From Astropecten irregularis (taxonomy: Eukaryota > Echinodermata > Asteroidea > Paxillosida > Astropectinidae), in contig OZ020247.1 in the NCBI GenBank assembly GCA_963971285.1, forward strand, positions 12,606,614 to 12,670,613: a DNA stretch of 64,000 nt, read 5' to 3'. Each line of letters opens with the position of its first letter. The stretch's first letter is position 1. The translations under genes were made by a program, and so were the position numbers. Below the pieces are notes generated by a model. That model did not search any database and had not been told where the DNA came from. It saw only the letters and a list, made by a program, of their open reading frames with translations. Of this stretch, positions 33,168-45,600 are shown piece by piece.

Positions 33168-33977
33168 CTTTAAAAGATCAACATTGTTTTTGGTCACTGG
33201 TTTTACTCATTTCTGGATAAATACAGCATTTCAGGCAGAAACATTTTAAAGGCATTGCATACGTTTGGTAATGACTCTGAAAATGTATGGCAATAAAAAC
33301 TTACTTGGTGAGAAGTACAGCTGCTTTGGATAGTATAATGCATATTGAGAAACGTTCAATTCGAAGTACCGCGGTTATGGAAAAATATGTCACTTTTTAT
33401 CTCCAAAAATTATGAATCTGAGAAGCGTTATGGCCGTAACGCTTCTCAGCTATTGACTAACTGTTCTCTGGCGTGAAATAACCGCTCTAGTTTGTCGCCA
33501 AAATCTCAAAAACGCTACCACCTTTTAATCTGAAACTTTCGCAGGTTAGTTTTATGGTATATATATACAGTGATATTGGTTTGAAACAAACAGTAGGCTC
33601 AAATTACCAAACGTATGCAATCCCTTTAACGGTATGCATCTACCTTCACCTTTTTTTTTATATACATAACCCAAACCCACTGGATACTGTCAGACATGAC
33701 ACTAAAACGCCAGTGGGGTATCAAAACTAAACTCTCATAAATACAACAGATCAGTGGTAGCAACAAAAATCAGACTTAAAAAAAAAGCCTAAAAAATGTG
33801 CTTGGGCTAAAAAAAACTCTGCTACAATACATGAGGCCGCGGACTAGGGCTGGCCTAAAAAAAATTATTTGCTGCCTCCTTGAATCGCTGAGCCCCTTTA
33901 TACCTCCCCCATCTTTATACCCTATACGTTATAGGTAAATCTGTGAAGATTTCTGTTTCGGTATGCTACCAAAGTAT
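33168..33977. mobile_element. MITE family A fragment broken by nested insertions
   Basis: Family A sequence at 33168-33249, 33626-33660 and 33905-33977 (…TATGCTACCAAAGTATG). It is interrupted by family C (33250-33625) and by an unrelated insert around 33660-33905, and truncated by family D at 33978. Confidence 0.75.
33250..33625. mobile_element. MITE family C, nested in family A, TTAA target duplication
   Basis: Terminal repeats AGGCATTGCATACGTTTGGT and ACCAAACGTATGCAATCCCT. TTAA lies on both sides (33246-33249 and 33626-33629). Sister family A copies read ATTTTAACGGTATG at this point, which is the empty site. TTAA targeting is known for piggyBac-like and Kolobok-like transposons. Confidence 0.88.
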
Positions 33978-34198
33978 GGGCCTTTACGAAACCTGGCTTG
34001 AGGCTAGGCTTGGTACTTATTTCGCTACCGCCATTTGAGGCTCACAAAACTAAAGTAAGGGATTGGGCCACATGATGAAGCCGAAGAAAGGCTCCAGCTT
34101 CGCCATGTATCTCAAGCCCTTCGTTTCATTTAGGACACAAAATGGCAGTAGAAAAACAAATGCCAAGCCTAGCCTCAAGCCTCATTTCGTAAAGGCCC
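33978..34198. mobile_element. Palindromic MITE-like repeat, family D copy 3 (best copy)
   Basis: GGGCCTTTACGAAACCTGGC at the left and CATTTCGTAAAGGCCC at the right. Inside are GCTTGAGGCTAGGCTTGG and CCAAGCCTAGCCTCAAGC. Confidence 0.8.
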
Positions 34199-34686
34199 TA
34201 TGGGTGCACCCAAGTAAATAGGGCCAAAATCCGTCCGCCGAGCTCATTAATAAAAGTTAAGCACTCAATATATTTTAAATAAGAGAGTTGTGAGAGCTAT
34301 GAAAATGAGGGATTGAAGAAATATGGCACTGGACCTCCTGCCTGGACTCTGGGCTTCCATTTGTGACCATTTTTGATGCAATTGGGTGAGAAAGTGGGTC
34401 TATTTCAGCCGCTTTGCAGAGGGATGTTTTTTTGAAAATGGCTTCTTTGACTGGAGTGATCCATACCTTGTTTTAGGGGTGTTCAGCTGAGAATGAGTAT
34501 ATCTCAAAAATTCAATGGTCACCCTACCATAAATTGAAAAGAAAATGAAAGGTGACATGTTGGTCATCATTTTTCTGTGTAACTTGAACAGCTGTGAGAG
34601 TTCTGTATATTTTTAAATGATTTTTGAAGTTTGATGATTTATCACTGTTGTCTATGGGAGTTTATTTACTTGGGTGCAACCCTATG
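34199..34686. mobile_element. Inverted-repeat element, family T
   Basis: TATGGGTGCACCCAAGTAAA at the left and TTTACTTGGGTGCAACCCTA at the right form ~24-bp inverted ends. No coding capacity. It directly abuts family D. A fragment may lie at 35370-35430. Confidence 0.7.
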
Positions 34687-34955
34687 ATCAGAAAATGTAT
34701 AACAACCTCGCCTTATACCGCCCTCTTTCGTCAGTGCATGTACTGGGGGATGGGTGTTTGAAGTGGTAATGGGAATCGAGGTGAACGTTGCAATACATCC
34801 CGATATTTTAGTGCATTTTTTAATGAAATGAGTTTGAAGTTTTATTTTTGTTTAACAATTTCTGACCCTTTCTTCTCAATGTTTAAATCAGGTTTAGTAC
34901 ACAGGTTCACCAAATAATGATAGTTGATTGAACGATAGAGTATAGTTCACATGTC

Positions 34956-35303
34956 TTAAAGGTCTTTGGGTTTTGTCTAAGAAATACAGATTCATGGGCA
35001 AAATGATCCAGGAAGATACAGCATCGGTCGTCTGTGAAAATTTCCGAATCCCATACGTTGCCCATGTTTTGTGAAAAACGGCCACAGTATATCTGAAGTC
35101 TTTTCTCTTTTATTTTTGATCTTTTAAAAGATCAAAAAGATTGTCGGTCGTTGTTTTACTAATTTCTGGATAAATACAGCATTTCAGGCGGAAAATGTTA
35201 ACGGTATGATTATACCACCACCATCTTCATACCCTGTAAGTTATACGTAAATCTGTGTACATTTCTGTTTTGGTTTCTTACCAAAGTATGATACTACCTT
35301 TAA
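34956..35303. mobile_element. MITE family A
   Basis: TTAAAGGTCTTTGGGTTTTG at the left (eroded) and CAAAGTATGATACTACCTTT at the right, with TTAA ends. Confidence 0.8.
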
Positions 35304-35809
35304 TAAATCGACCAATGGCCACGCCCCCTAAAAAGTTTGAACAGCTTACAGAGGGCGCTGTTCTTATTTTGATGGGTGCACCACACAAGCACTAAAATAA
35401 ACTCCCATTGACAATGACAATAGTGTAAAATCCCTCACCTTTACAGTTAAAAAAAACCTCATCCAGGAGTCTCTCAGTTTTTGGTTCAATACTGTAAATA
35501 TTGTAGTTTGAACCCTCATCTACCCGATTCTTTTCAATGTCTTTTGTTTGTTAGCCAATTCGATTTTTTGCTAATTGCCCCAAGAATAAGAACAACAAAA
35601 ATGGCCCTTTTCTCGCGACTTTCTGCCAATTTTCATGAAGCAACCCTCCACGTTCAAAACAATATAGTGTCAGATTTTAAGCCAACTTTTCTCAAGTCTC
35701 CACAACAGGCTGAAACACTGAACCCCCAGGTTGTGATAACCCGTCATAATTACACAATAATTACATGACCCCAAAAACGCATAATTTTAAAAACATTAAA
35801 GGGTACATA
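35304..35809. other. Intergenic stretch, nothing recognised
   Basis: A 95-codon open frame at 35481-35768 has no recognisable domain. The rest is AT-rich. Confidence 0.45.
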
Positions 35810-36051
35810 GGGCGTTTTCGAAACGGAGGCTTAGGCTCAGGCTCAGGCTCCAACTCTGACATCCATATGCTGAAAATATAGGTTGTGGTTTTTCATTGAA
35901 GCTGAAACTCTGTTTCCCCTTTCAAACCAGAGAATCTACTACAGAACCGCAGCCAAATGTCTCTATTTTAATGCCCGTTGTTTTGGAATGGATTCACGAA
36001 ATGGAGCCGGAGCCTGAAACGGAGCCCGAGCCTCCGTTTCGAAAACGCCCA
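35810..36051. mobile_element. Inverted-repeat element, family E
   Basis: Ends GGGCGTTTTCGAAACGGAGG and CCTCCGTTTCGAAAACGCCC are perfect inverted repeats of about 21 bp. CATAG-like sequence occurs on both flanks. A diverged copy is at 21770; fragments are at about 37965 and 63610. Confidence 0.82.
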
Positions 36052-36485
36052 TAGAATGTCTGAATGTGATAATCAGCTTTACGCATTCACTTTTGCGCTA
36101 TTTAGTGTGGTACACCCTTGAAAATTTGACCACATCTCACTAAAATCAGTCATGCAATAAAATGTATCGTGTTGTTATGATAAGTTATCACAAGATAGGG
36201 TCATGCGCTTCAACTTTTGAAGGACTATTGTACATTTTTCTTTGCTCATAAAGTTGAATCTTCAAAGGCGGAGGGATGCTTCCAGAAAACTGGAGGTTAG
36301 TCGGTTAGGGTGAAAGCACATTTTCTGGTATTTTTTTTAGGGAAATTACCACAAGTTCTTAAAGCAAACCAACTGAAATTTGCAAAAAAGAATTTTAGAG
36401 ATTAAGATTCAAAAACAATATTTTCAGTATTGTTGCAAGACCTAAGAGACTCTTGGATGGGGCAGTTCCACTGTTTGGGTTGTGG

Positions 36486-36750
36486 AGTGGAGTGATGTGT
36501 CCTAGTGGTCTGGCGAGTTGAGCTTAAAGTCTTGTGGTCATTCTACAGATTGTGGATTCGAATCCAGGCATGGGCTAGTGGTGCTTGCGTCCATTTGGGC
36601 AAGACTGACGCTTTGTTGAACACTGCTTCTCTTCAACCAGGTGTAAATGGGTACATGCGACTGCGAGGGTAGAGATGGCTTTAACTGAGACAACTGGGTG
36701 GGGCAGTTACACTGTTTAGGGTTTTTTGCGGTGCGGTGTGGCACCCATCA
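36486..36750 (+). mobile_element. tRNA-derived SINE-like element
   Basis: GTGTCCTAGTGGTCTGG resembles a Pol III A-box region. 55 nt later GGATTCGAATCC is an excellent B-box. The following sequence is not tRNA-like, as expected of a SINE body. Confidence 0.6.
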
Positions 36751-37034
36751 CGGTCTGAGTGACTGTGGCGCAACTAGGGTGGGGCAACATGCAGGGGCAC
36801 GTGCCCTGGGCGCCACTTGGAGGGGGCGCAAAAAAAGATAAACCCGCAAAGGCAAAAATAAAAAGGGAGCTGTTCTGTTCAAGTTATTGGAAATCTAACC
36901 CGAAGAAGTTTGAACAAAAAAAGAAGAAAAATGTCAGTTTCAAATTGTTTGATTGTTTTTTGTCATTGACATCAGAACTTGGAATTAGGGGCGCAATTTT
37001 AGCCCCTTGCTCTGTGCGCCGATTTTCCTATAGT

Positions 37035-37404
37035 TTAAAGGTAATATCATGTTTATCACATGCATGCATGTTCATTCATGCATGGACAAAATATCAAGAC
37101 AGATACAGTTACAGTCATCTGTGAAAATTTCAGTCCCATACGGTGCCAACTTTTTGAGAAAACAGTGAAAAACGGCCACAGTTTTTTCTGAAGTCTTCTC
37201 TCGTTTATTTTTTTATCTTTTAAAAGATCAAACAGATTTTCGGTCGTTGTTTTACTAATTTCTGGATAAATACACCATTTCAGGCGAAAAAAAATTACGT
37301 TATGTTTCTACCACCACCATCTTCATACCCTGTAAGTTATACGTAAATCTGTGAACATTTCTGTTTTGGTTTCCAGTTACCAAAGTATGATATACTACCT
37401 TTAA
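37035..37404. mobile_element. MITE family A
   Basis: TTAAAGGTAATATCATG at the left and GTATGATATACTACCTTTAA at the right. A short CATGCATG expansion lies near the left end. Confidence 0.8.
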
Positions 37405-37532
37405 TATGCCACTGCTGGATGATCCATCGTCGCAGGACCGTCGCTGGCCGGTGAGGGCAGTGTCGTTTGCCGCGGTAACTTTGCTGTAATCGGTCCATCA
37501 CTCATTGGGAAAATGGAAAAATGAAACTAACC

Positions 37533-37965
37533 TAGGGCCATGGGTGTCGATCCCCCCAATATTTGAGGTGGGGATGGCGTGTATTATCATCCCCCAATAT
37601 TTTGAGGTTGAATGTCATTAATACCGACAAAATATCAGCAAATGAATGAAAATGTAGCATGCTTGGAATGTAGAAAGACACAATAGATTTGACTTTTTCT
37701 CACTTCTCGTTCTTTATACCATGGAGAAATAAGACATGTGTCTTATTTCTCCATGTTTATACATTGATTATCTTGATGTGGGTATTTTGTGAGGCGTGAG
37801 AGAGAATTATGCGAGAAAGCGATTAGATGTGCCACATTTTTAATAAGCATTAGTGACTTTATAATATATTTAATTCTTCTGAATATTATTTTTAAATGCT
37901 CTAAAATGCGACTTTTGGACTATTTTTTTTAAGTCCCTGGTGGGGAGGGGGTATCCTTCCAAACT
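37533..37965. repeat. Dispersed repeat, family K copy 2 with a palindromic insert
   Basis: Copy of 4734-5270. At 37720-37755 it carries a hairpin of 17-bp perfect arms (CATGGAGAAATAAGACA and its complement) that copy 1 lacks. Confidence 0.7.
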
Positions 37966-38385
37966 AGCGAATCTACTTCCGAACCGCAGCCAAAAGCCTC
38001 TTTTTGCAAACTTTATGCAAGTCATGATTTTGGGGTATTATTTTCTTTGAGGCATTTGACTTCCTTCTGTAGCATTTATTAGTGGATAGCTCCCCTTTGC
38101 AGTTCCAAATTGGAATGGTTGCTGTTTTTTTCTACCAATTTACTGGCAGATGAGCCTATCCCGAATTTTCCTGACTATGCACGTTAACATGTCATGCGTG
38201 CTACCGATGTTTCTAGTTACAAAGATGGCCTTTATCTTTCCTTGTTAGATAACGTATTTTGTAATTAGATTGTCTGCGTAATAATGATAATAATAGAAAG
38301 AGTGAGATGATAATTTTATCCTCGTCTGATTACAGAATTCTTCTTTAAAAAAATAATAAATATGATTCACTTACGATGCACCATT

Positions 38386-38685
38386 TTAAAGGTAATATAC
38401 TTTGTTGTTTGGTCAAAGGAATGCAGATTCATTATGATCATGGGCACAAATATCAAGGAAGATGCAGTAACAGTCATAATGTGAACATTTGTTATCTTTA
38501 AAAGATCCAAAAAAATTTTGGTCACTGGTTTTACTCTTCTCTTGATAAATACAGCATTTCAGTCAGAAGAATTTTAACGGTATGTTTCTACCATCACCAT
38601 TTTTATACCATGTAAGTTATAGGTAAATCTGTGAAAAATTCTGTTTCGGTATCCTACCAAAGTATGATACATGTACTACTTTTAA
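38386..38685. mobile_element. MITE family A, internally deleted
   Basis: TTAAAGGTAATATACTTTGT at the left and ACTACTTTTAA at the right. About 70 bp of the middle is missing. Confidence 0.75.
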
Positions 38686-39582
38686 TTCAGTTTCCAGATT
38701 CCAAGTTTCTTATTGTGAAATAAAATCAAACCCAACATTTTCCCTCTACTTTTGACTGAATAATCAAATAAATAATAAGTTTGGAAAAGAAAATTATTGG
38801 CAGTAAAAAAATAATAATTGATTGTAAATACTGAAAACTAGAGTCCCTCTGAAAACCAAAGAGGGCAAGTGCGCCCTCTCGTGATATTTTGTTTCCCTTT
38901 AATAAAATTGACTGGCCCTCGGACAAAGACATCCTTGCATTGGCGCAGAATTCGGCCGGGTACCAGCAATATAAAAAGAAACAACAACATTGATCCAACT
39001 GGTTCCCTCAAAATGCCACGCTTTATTATGGCATCTGGAAGTGGGACCAGCGTAGGTATGACCCTGCGAAAGATTATGTACATTGTATATTGTATGTATG
39101 TAGAATTAAATGAGTGAATTGTACACAAGCTAGTTTGATTGTCGGGAATGGTCAATAAAAACAAACATTTTTACCCCAGTATTACGCATCGAAACTCTTC
39201 AACATTGCCATGAATATACTGCACGGTTTCTCTTTGGACTTCCAGGGATCATTTGGAACGTAAATGAGGACGATGTACGCCATGGATTGTGGAATTTGAG
39301 GTGATTTCTGCAGCCAGGTTTTTTTGTCCGGGCCCCAGAGTCTGGTGCAAACTGAACACCTGACCTCTGTGTTTGAGCCAAACAGTGTAGACCTACTGCC
39401 AGACTGCCCAGTTGTTGGACATTTTTTGTCTCGGATCACGGAGTTTTGTTTGTGTCCTGCTGAAATGAGGTGATGACCATTTAATCATGCGTTTGCTGAG
39501 TCGTTTATGAGCAAGGACTCGAAGGAGTACATATTTATTTAGTGGAAATTGTGGAGTCTTGAGAGGCGTCTTTTTGTTCAGG
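38686..39582 (+). promoter_or_regulatory. Probable SPPL3 5' flank / 5' UTR
   Basis: The 900 bp before the SPPL3 start is non-repetitive and somewhat less AT-rich near 38870-39060. No TATA box is clear. TTTTTGTTCAG directly before the ATG could be a splice acceptor, so a non-coding first exon upstream is possible. Confidence 0.35.
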
Positions 39583-39605
39583 ATGGCGTCGGAGTCCTAT
39601 GATTG
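39583..39605 (+). CDS. SPPL3: SPPL3 exon 1 (coding part, 23 nt)
   Basis: ATG at 39583 with A at -3 and G at +4. Encodes MASESYD plus TG of a Trp codon, then donor GTAAGT. Human SPPL3 begins MAEQTYSW with the Trp at the same place. The phase matches exon 2. Confidence 0.85.
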
Positions 39606-42600
39606 GTAAGTATGATCACTTGGAAGGGTACACTGTGACTGAGCTACAACAAGTTCTAGCCCTATGACTTATGGGGCGATTATATAGTTTGGTACCCCAG
39701 TGACTTGTTATCATATGCACAGCATGCGCAATGGAATGTATTCAAGGTCGTTCCAGTGAAACATTGAATTTGAAATGTGTGATAAAGACGATTGTAAAGT
39801 TTGGGACCCTCCTTCCCTCTTGTGTTTTTATCACACGTACGCCGGACCGGCCAAGAATCCATTGCGCATGAAGCATGGTATCTAGTAGCTGCAGTAACTG
39901 TAGCCCTATATTACTCCTTGTTTACAATTCTGACGTTGTCGTCGTATATAGGGCTACAGGTCATTGTACTTGAAAATCTCGCGTCGAAAATTCCCCACCT
40001 CTAAAATGACTGTTAATCGGCGATCTGTGGCATAATGACTCGCCCTGGTGTTCCTGTTGTCGTGAAGCACAGTGAAAAATTCCCCATATGTACTGTAACA
40101 CGGATGAAACAGTGCTGTGTGTGACAAGCGCCGTGCTGATTGGTCGGCGAGCAAGGGAGTGCTCGTGACATCACAGAAACTATGTGCTGGCCCAACTCAT
40201 TACGCACACGCAGGGCCGTTGCAAGCACGTACGGAGCACGTATCACGCGATGTGCCTATGCAAACACACACAGTGTACAACTACGCAACGATAAACGGTC
40301 AGCCGTACGACAACTCCGGCAACCATGCAATTCTATGCATATTCATGTGGCGCTCTCAGCATACACAAACCAACAGACCAAACACACGTTATATGAATAT
40401 TCAACGACCAAACAATCACACTCAGACGGTGGTGCGGTTTCGCGGTAAAATGGCAAGAAAAATACAGCTGACCAAAGTTCAAATAAGACTGCGGAGTCCG
40501 TGAGTTCTCAAACGTCGGGTGGCTCCACAAAAAATGGTCAAAAGGTCAAAGAAATGTACAAATTTCTACGTTTTGGGTACCATTCGAAAGATCGTGGCGA
40601 GTTCTGTCAAAGTGTCAATGATTCTAGTGGGCGTTACATTGAATTTGAAATGTGTGATGGGCCTAAAGGCGATTTTAAAGTTTGGGACCCTGCTTCCCTC
40701 TTGTGTTTTTATCACACGTACACCGGACTGGCCAAGAATCCATTGCGCATGCAGCATGGTGTCTAGCTGCAGTAACTGTAGCCCTACATTGTATATTACT
40801 CCTGTCGTTGTTGTCGTATATAGGGCTACAGGACGTTTAATTTGAAAAATATGAGAACATGATTCCCCACCCCTAAAATTACTGTTAATAGGCGATCTGT
40901 GGCATAATGACTCGCCTTGGTGTTCCCTGGTGTCGTGAAGGTGCATTCAGAAGATAAAATTAAAATTTTGGATGTCAACAAAAACGAGCAATTTTGAGTC
41001 GTACGTAAGAAAACATCACGGTTGCCGTGACTTTTCCCATGGGGCTTTGCGAAATAAAAAAACATTTAGAACTTAGAAACTCCTTCAGAAGTAGTAATTA
41101 TTGGGACCACTAAGTACATGTAGGAACCACCTGTACGTAATTATTTGAAGGCAAGTATAACATTTACAACTAATCCTACGGTAGATTCCCATGCCCGTAA
41201 TGATAAAAAGTCAGAGCTGAGCCAAAAAACAGTATTTTGAGTGTCTTGGGAAGAAATAAGTGATTATCGATTATTGGTATTTCTATGATTAAAAGAGCCA
41301 CTGAACAATTTGTTTAACTTCAACCCTGGCCTAATGTTCATTTTTGGCAAATCTTAGTGTGGTGTTTCAGTGTTACTGACTTACTGTCTCTCAATATATT
41401 GGCAGACATTGCTGTGTTTACATACAAATGGAGAGTGACCTCACTTCTGGTACGACTGGCCTTGGCAGGAAGTGACAGTTGCTGCTGAATTAGACAGTGA
41501 GAATGCCGAGCTATAGGCGCTATCAATTTAAAGGGAAAGCCCTGGGCACTAAATTTTCAATTTCATCACTACAACTTTTTTACGTTGTCCCTTAAGAAAT
41601 TAACCCTAACCCCCTAGACATTTGCAGGGGTCGAAATTAAAGTACATTGCTTACTTGCCGGCAGGGACAGCAGAAAAAAAAAGTTACTGGCCCGCCAGAA
41701 AATTTGGTGGCCCGACACCATTTTGTATTTAATCAGCAGCATTAGGGGGATACCTGTCATTTCTTCTCCATCTGTCTGTTTATATATTTTACCATATTTT
41801 ATTTTCAAATTCTACTACTACTAAGGCTTTTGGGGGAATCGGGTACCCAAATAAAATATAACATTGTATAATCATCGGGTCACCGAAACTTAATGTAAAG
41901 TATTAGAAAACAAGAATGTGAAAGTACTGAGGTTTCATTGGCATATTGTTAATGGCGTGCTTTTATATTTTGAATTGACCAGACCCTCCCAAGTCCCAAG
42001 GCTCCCCGACTTTAGCATTTCCGCTTTTTATGAGTATGCCAAATTTTAATTTCTGGTGTTTCTACCGACGTGACAGTCCAAACAAAACTTAGCGCGATCT
42101 TGTTTGTTTTTCCGACATCGAACACCAACCACGGAGGAAGAAATATTTCTCCTCCATCCACCAAAATAGACATCATGATCATCACATGCCTGCACGTATC
42201 GGACGTAGGCCTATCCTGCATGTGTACATTTGAACTTGAGATTGTTCGATATCCAGTTCTGGGCATATCAAAACATCGTTAAGAAAATATATAAATTCAA
42301 CATTATCTTGAAACCTTGGGCGTCATATTTTTAAAAAATGTTTACTAGTTAACTAGACCTATTATTAATTATTATAACACGGAGATCGATGTTGCATTTG
42401 TAAACGTTAGATTTATCGTTGACAGATCGCTGTGAAAATTTTTCTGACCGTCCTTCCGAAGTATGCCTACCATAAATTGCATTTTCCTGATCATCTAAAT
42501 CTTACTTGAATTTCAGCCAGTTATTTTGTCCATTTAGCCAAGTAGAAACACACTTTTCACAAACTTGATCGAAAAAATATTGTAAAAGGCCTTCCGAAAA

Positions 42601-45600
42601 CAACGATCGCACTCTTGAATTTGAAAAAGACGTAAACATCATCATTGCACACCACGTGCAGTCATATACATTGCATGCACAGTGAAGTCACAGCACGGCC
42701 AGCTGAAATTTCCCCAACTGGTATCCGCGCGCGCGTAATAGCCACAATTTCCGTCAATGCAATCGCACACCAGCGAAATAACCCAATCACGTGTACAGTG
42801 TATAGTAGGCCGGAACATGGACAGTGCTATGCTACTGCTTCTACAGTGCTAGTGTACAATGTGGTAACGTATCGTGTATGTGATGGTGTACATACAATCG
42901 AGAAATGCTCGGATATACCGTGGCTCGTCCCGTTCGGCTTTGGTACACATATTTTACGAAAAGACATCGCAAAAAGCTACAAATTTCGCAGGCCAGCAAG
43001 GTAAATTATATGAAAAAGGGCCTGGTTTTCCCAATGGAAAATACGGTGATATTTTTAGGAATATATTTCCACTGTCCCACCGGGCTATCATTTTTGGTGT
43101 AATCGGTGGCCCGGACGTATTTTCACTGGTCTCGGGCCAGCGGGCCACCGTTAATTTCGACCCCTGCATTTGTACTCAATACCTTTCTCAGCCTAACACA
43201 ATCCAACAGCCTGGAGTGTCAGGTAATGTCCACTGTACATACTCAACCTGTTATACTCCAACAGATTACTCCATAACAACGGTACACAGCTCATCAAGTT
43301 CCAACAGTTGCTTACTGTTGGAATTTGGCAGACTGTGTACATAAGGCCCTATGCAAAAATAAACATCATTTTCACATGGTATCAATCTTAGCAAATTCCA
43401 ACAACTGTACCCTCCTCAGCCTAACAGATCCCAACAAAACATAATGTTGGAGTTTAAAGGGCCTGGGGGCGTTAGGGTTTTAAGCCAGGTAATAAACGGA
43501 GGCCACAGAGTCCTTGGCCTTGGTGCCCCTTCAAATGTTTCCATAGACATTAATATGATTTTCCAATGGAAGTGCCCCTTGCAATGGAAAAAATTGACCT
43601 TGCCCTCACCAAACCTTATTTCCAGCCCTGTAAAATACAAGGATTTATTCCAAGGAATTGGCCGTTTCTTGTTTCAGGATTTTTTCATGAGTTTTCGTTT
43701 GAGGGATTGACATTTTCAGGATTGTATTGAATAAAACTGTCTTTTGGGATTTCCGTTTATTTAGGGTAGCTGGAATTTAGATCGGCCGGGATGAAGTTTC
43801 TTTTTTCCAGGGATACGGTTTTCAGGGGATTGGTATTTTTGAGGGGAATCCTTAAAATTCAGAGAAAAGTCTTTGGAAAAGGTGTACAAGTTGGTCGGCA
43901 TACGAGATAGTTTGTGTACGTGTTGGTCAATGTGTTTGGTTGTTTTGGATAGCGTACTAAGCTGGGTCAGCGTATGAGTTGACCAGGATTCATTTTTTTT
44001 TTTTCTACTTTTTTTTTAACTAAACAAATATAAATTGGTTAAAGGGTCTAGCCACTGTTGTGGACACCTTGTTCGAGAATTTAATTTATCCGTGAAGAAT
44101 ACATGAGATTTAAACCCTAGTATTGTGGAGAACTTTTTAGTCCCATTTCTCATATACCTTTACTGCACCCCTCTGGCCTGTCCCCCGAAAGGCCCCATGA
44201 TGTATCGAAAACTTCTGCATTGTCACAAATTTTCCCTTTGTTACAGAAAATTGAATCATCAATGGTTAGCAGCTGCATTATTCTCAAACGCCATGGATAC
44301 CGTATATAATACGTACAAAAAAGTCCTAAACTATCTGGGTCCCCTACTGCATGAGTTGAATTTCAATGGTGGTGGGTCTGGGTTTTTTCGTAACAAAGAA
44401 TTGTTCCACTTGCAGCTGGGGTTGATTCGTGGCGCATTCATAATTTTTATTAATGATGTACACGTGTATCATGTTCAGTGTATTGAGAATCCCTGTGTAT
44501 AAAGCCGCAAGTTTGCCATGCGTGACTGTCACCAGTGAACCACGATGCCCTTGAAAAGACAGATTTCTCTGTCCACTTTGTGCAGAAACTGAATTCTAAA
44601 GATCCTGTTCACATATTCCTGATAAAAAAGTTCAGCGTTTTGATCCATGAATTGTATGTACAGCGGAACGCTGCTATAAGAATATATGGTGGGATATATG
44701 ATGGCACAGATAGCAATTTTAGAAAACCATATTGGGTATGTTATATACCGGTATTGTACACACAAATTGGGAGCCAAGGATGATGTTCCGTATAGGCAAA
44801 TATTCAGCATAGCGGTGTTCATTATAGTGGCGTTCCACTGTATCATTAATATTATCATTAATTAATTATAAATAATTTGACCAATCAATATCTGTTTGGC
44901 ATCTGTTCATTTGATTTAACCTGTAGCATGATGTACACGTACATGTACATAGGCCTACATGTCCATGTGTGTGTATTTTACTATGTTACAGACCATGGAG
45001 GTACATGTACATAGTAACTATTGTATATGTAGTACATGTAGAAATGACCTAGGTCAATAACTGAAAAATGAAATTTTGGAACAAAGAGTCGGTACTGATC
45101 TTTTATTTGATGTTCTGTTGAATAATTTTGTGTTTAAATAAATGTTAGTCTCATAAAAATCTTGACAACTTTTGCACACAAACAATTGGGTATAGTGGAC
45201 AGAAATTGCCTTAGAATGCACCATGTAGAATTCAAATTTTCCGCGCTCAGCACCACCCTTTAATTTTCAAAGTTGGAGAACACTGTGCATGAACAGTACC
45301 TCCATACTAATCACGTGTCAAATTGAAATGATTCTTTTTCTTTGTGTACATGATCCAGCATTAATTACAGTCCTCAGCAAATAAGTGATTTAGACCTACA
45401 TGTACTAACAAAAAAAATTCCAAACCAACCAGTTGAAATTTTCTTTGAAGCCTTGTTAGGCCCTATAGACTGATCTGATGACACGATATAATGTCCGGCG
45501 TTACTGCAGTGTCCCCGCCTGCCTTTTTTTCCGCTAACAAAAGAATTGACAATCCGCCGCACTCTATAATTGCAGGGTGTACATCCCATGATTAGTGGAC

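Noticed and set aside
42645-43344. Frames of 119 and 156 codons as a transposase in the hAT-like element
   Set aside because: No DDE, zinc-finger BED or hAT dimerisation motif can be seen, and the frames overlap repeat ends.
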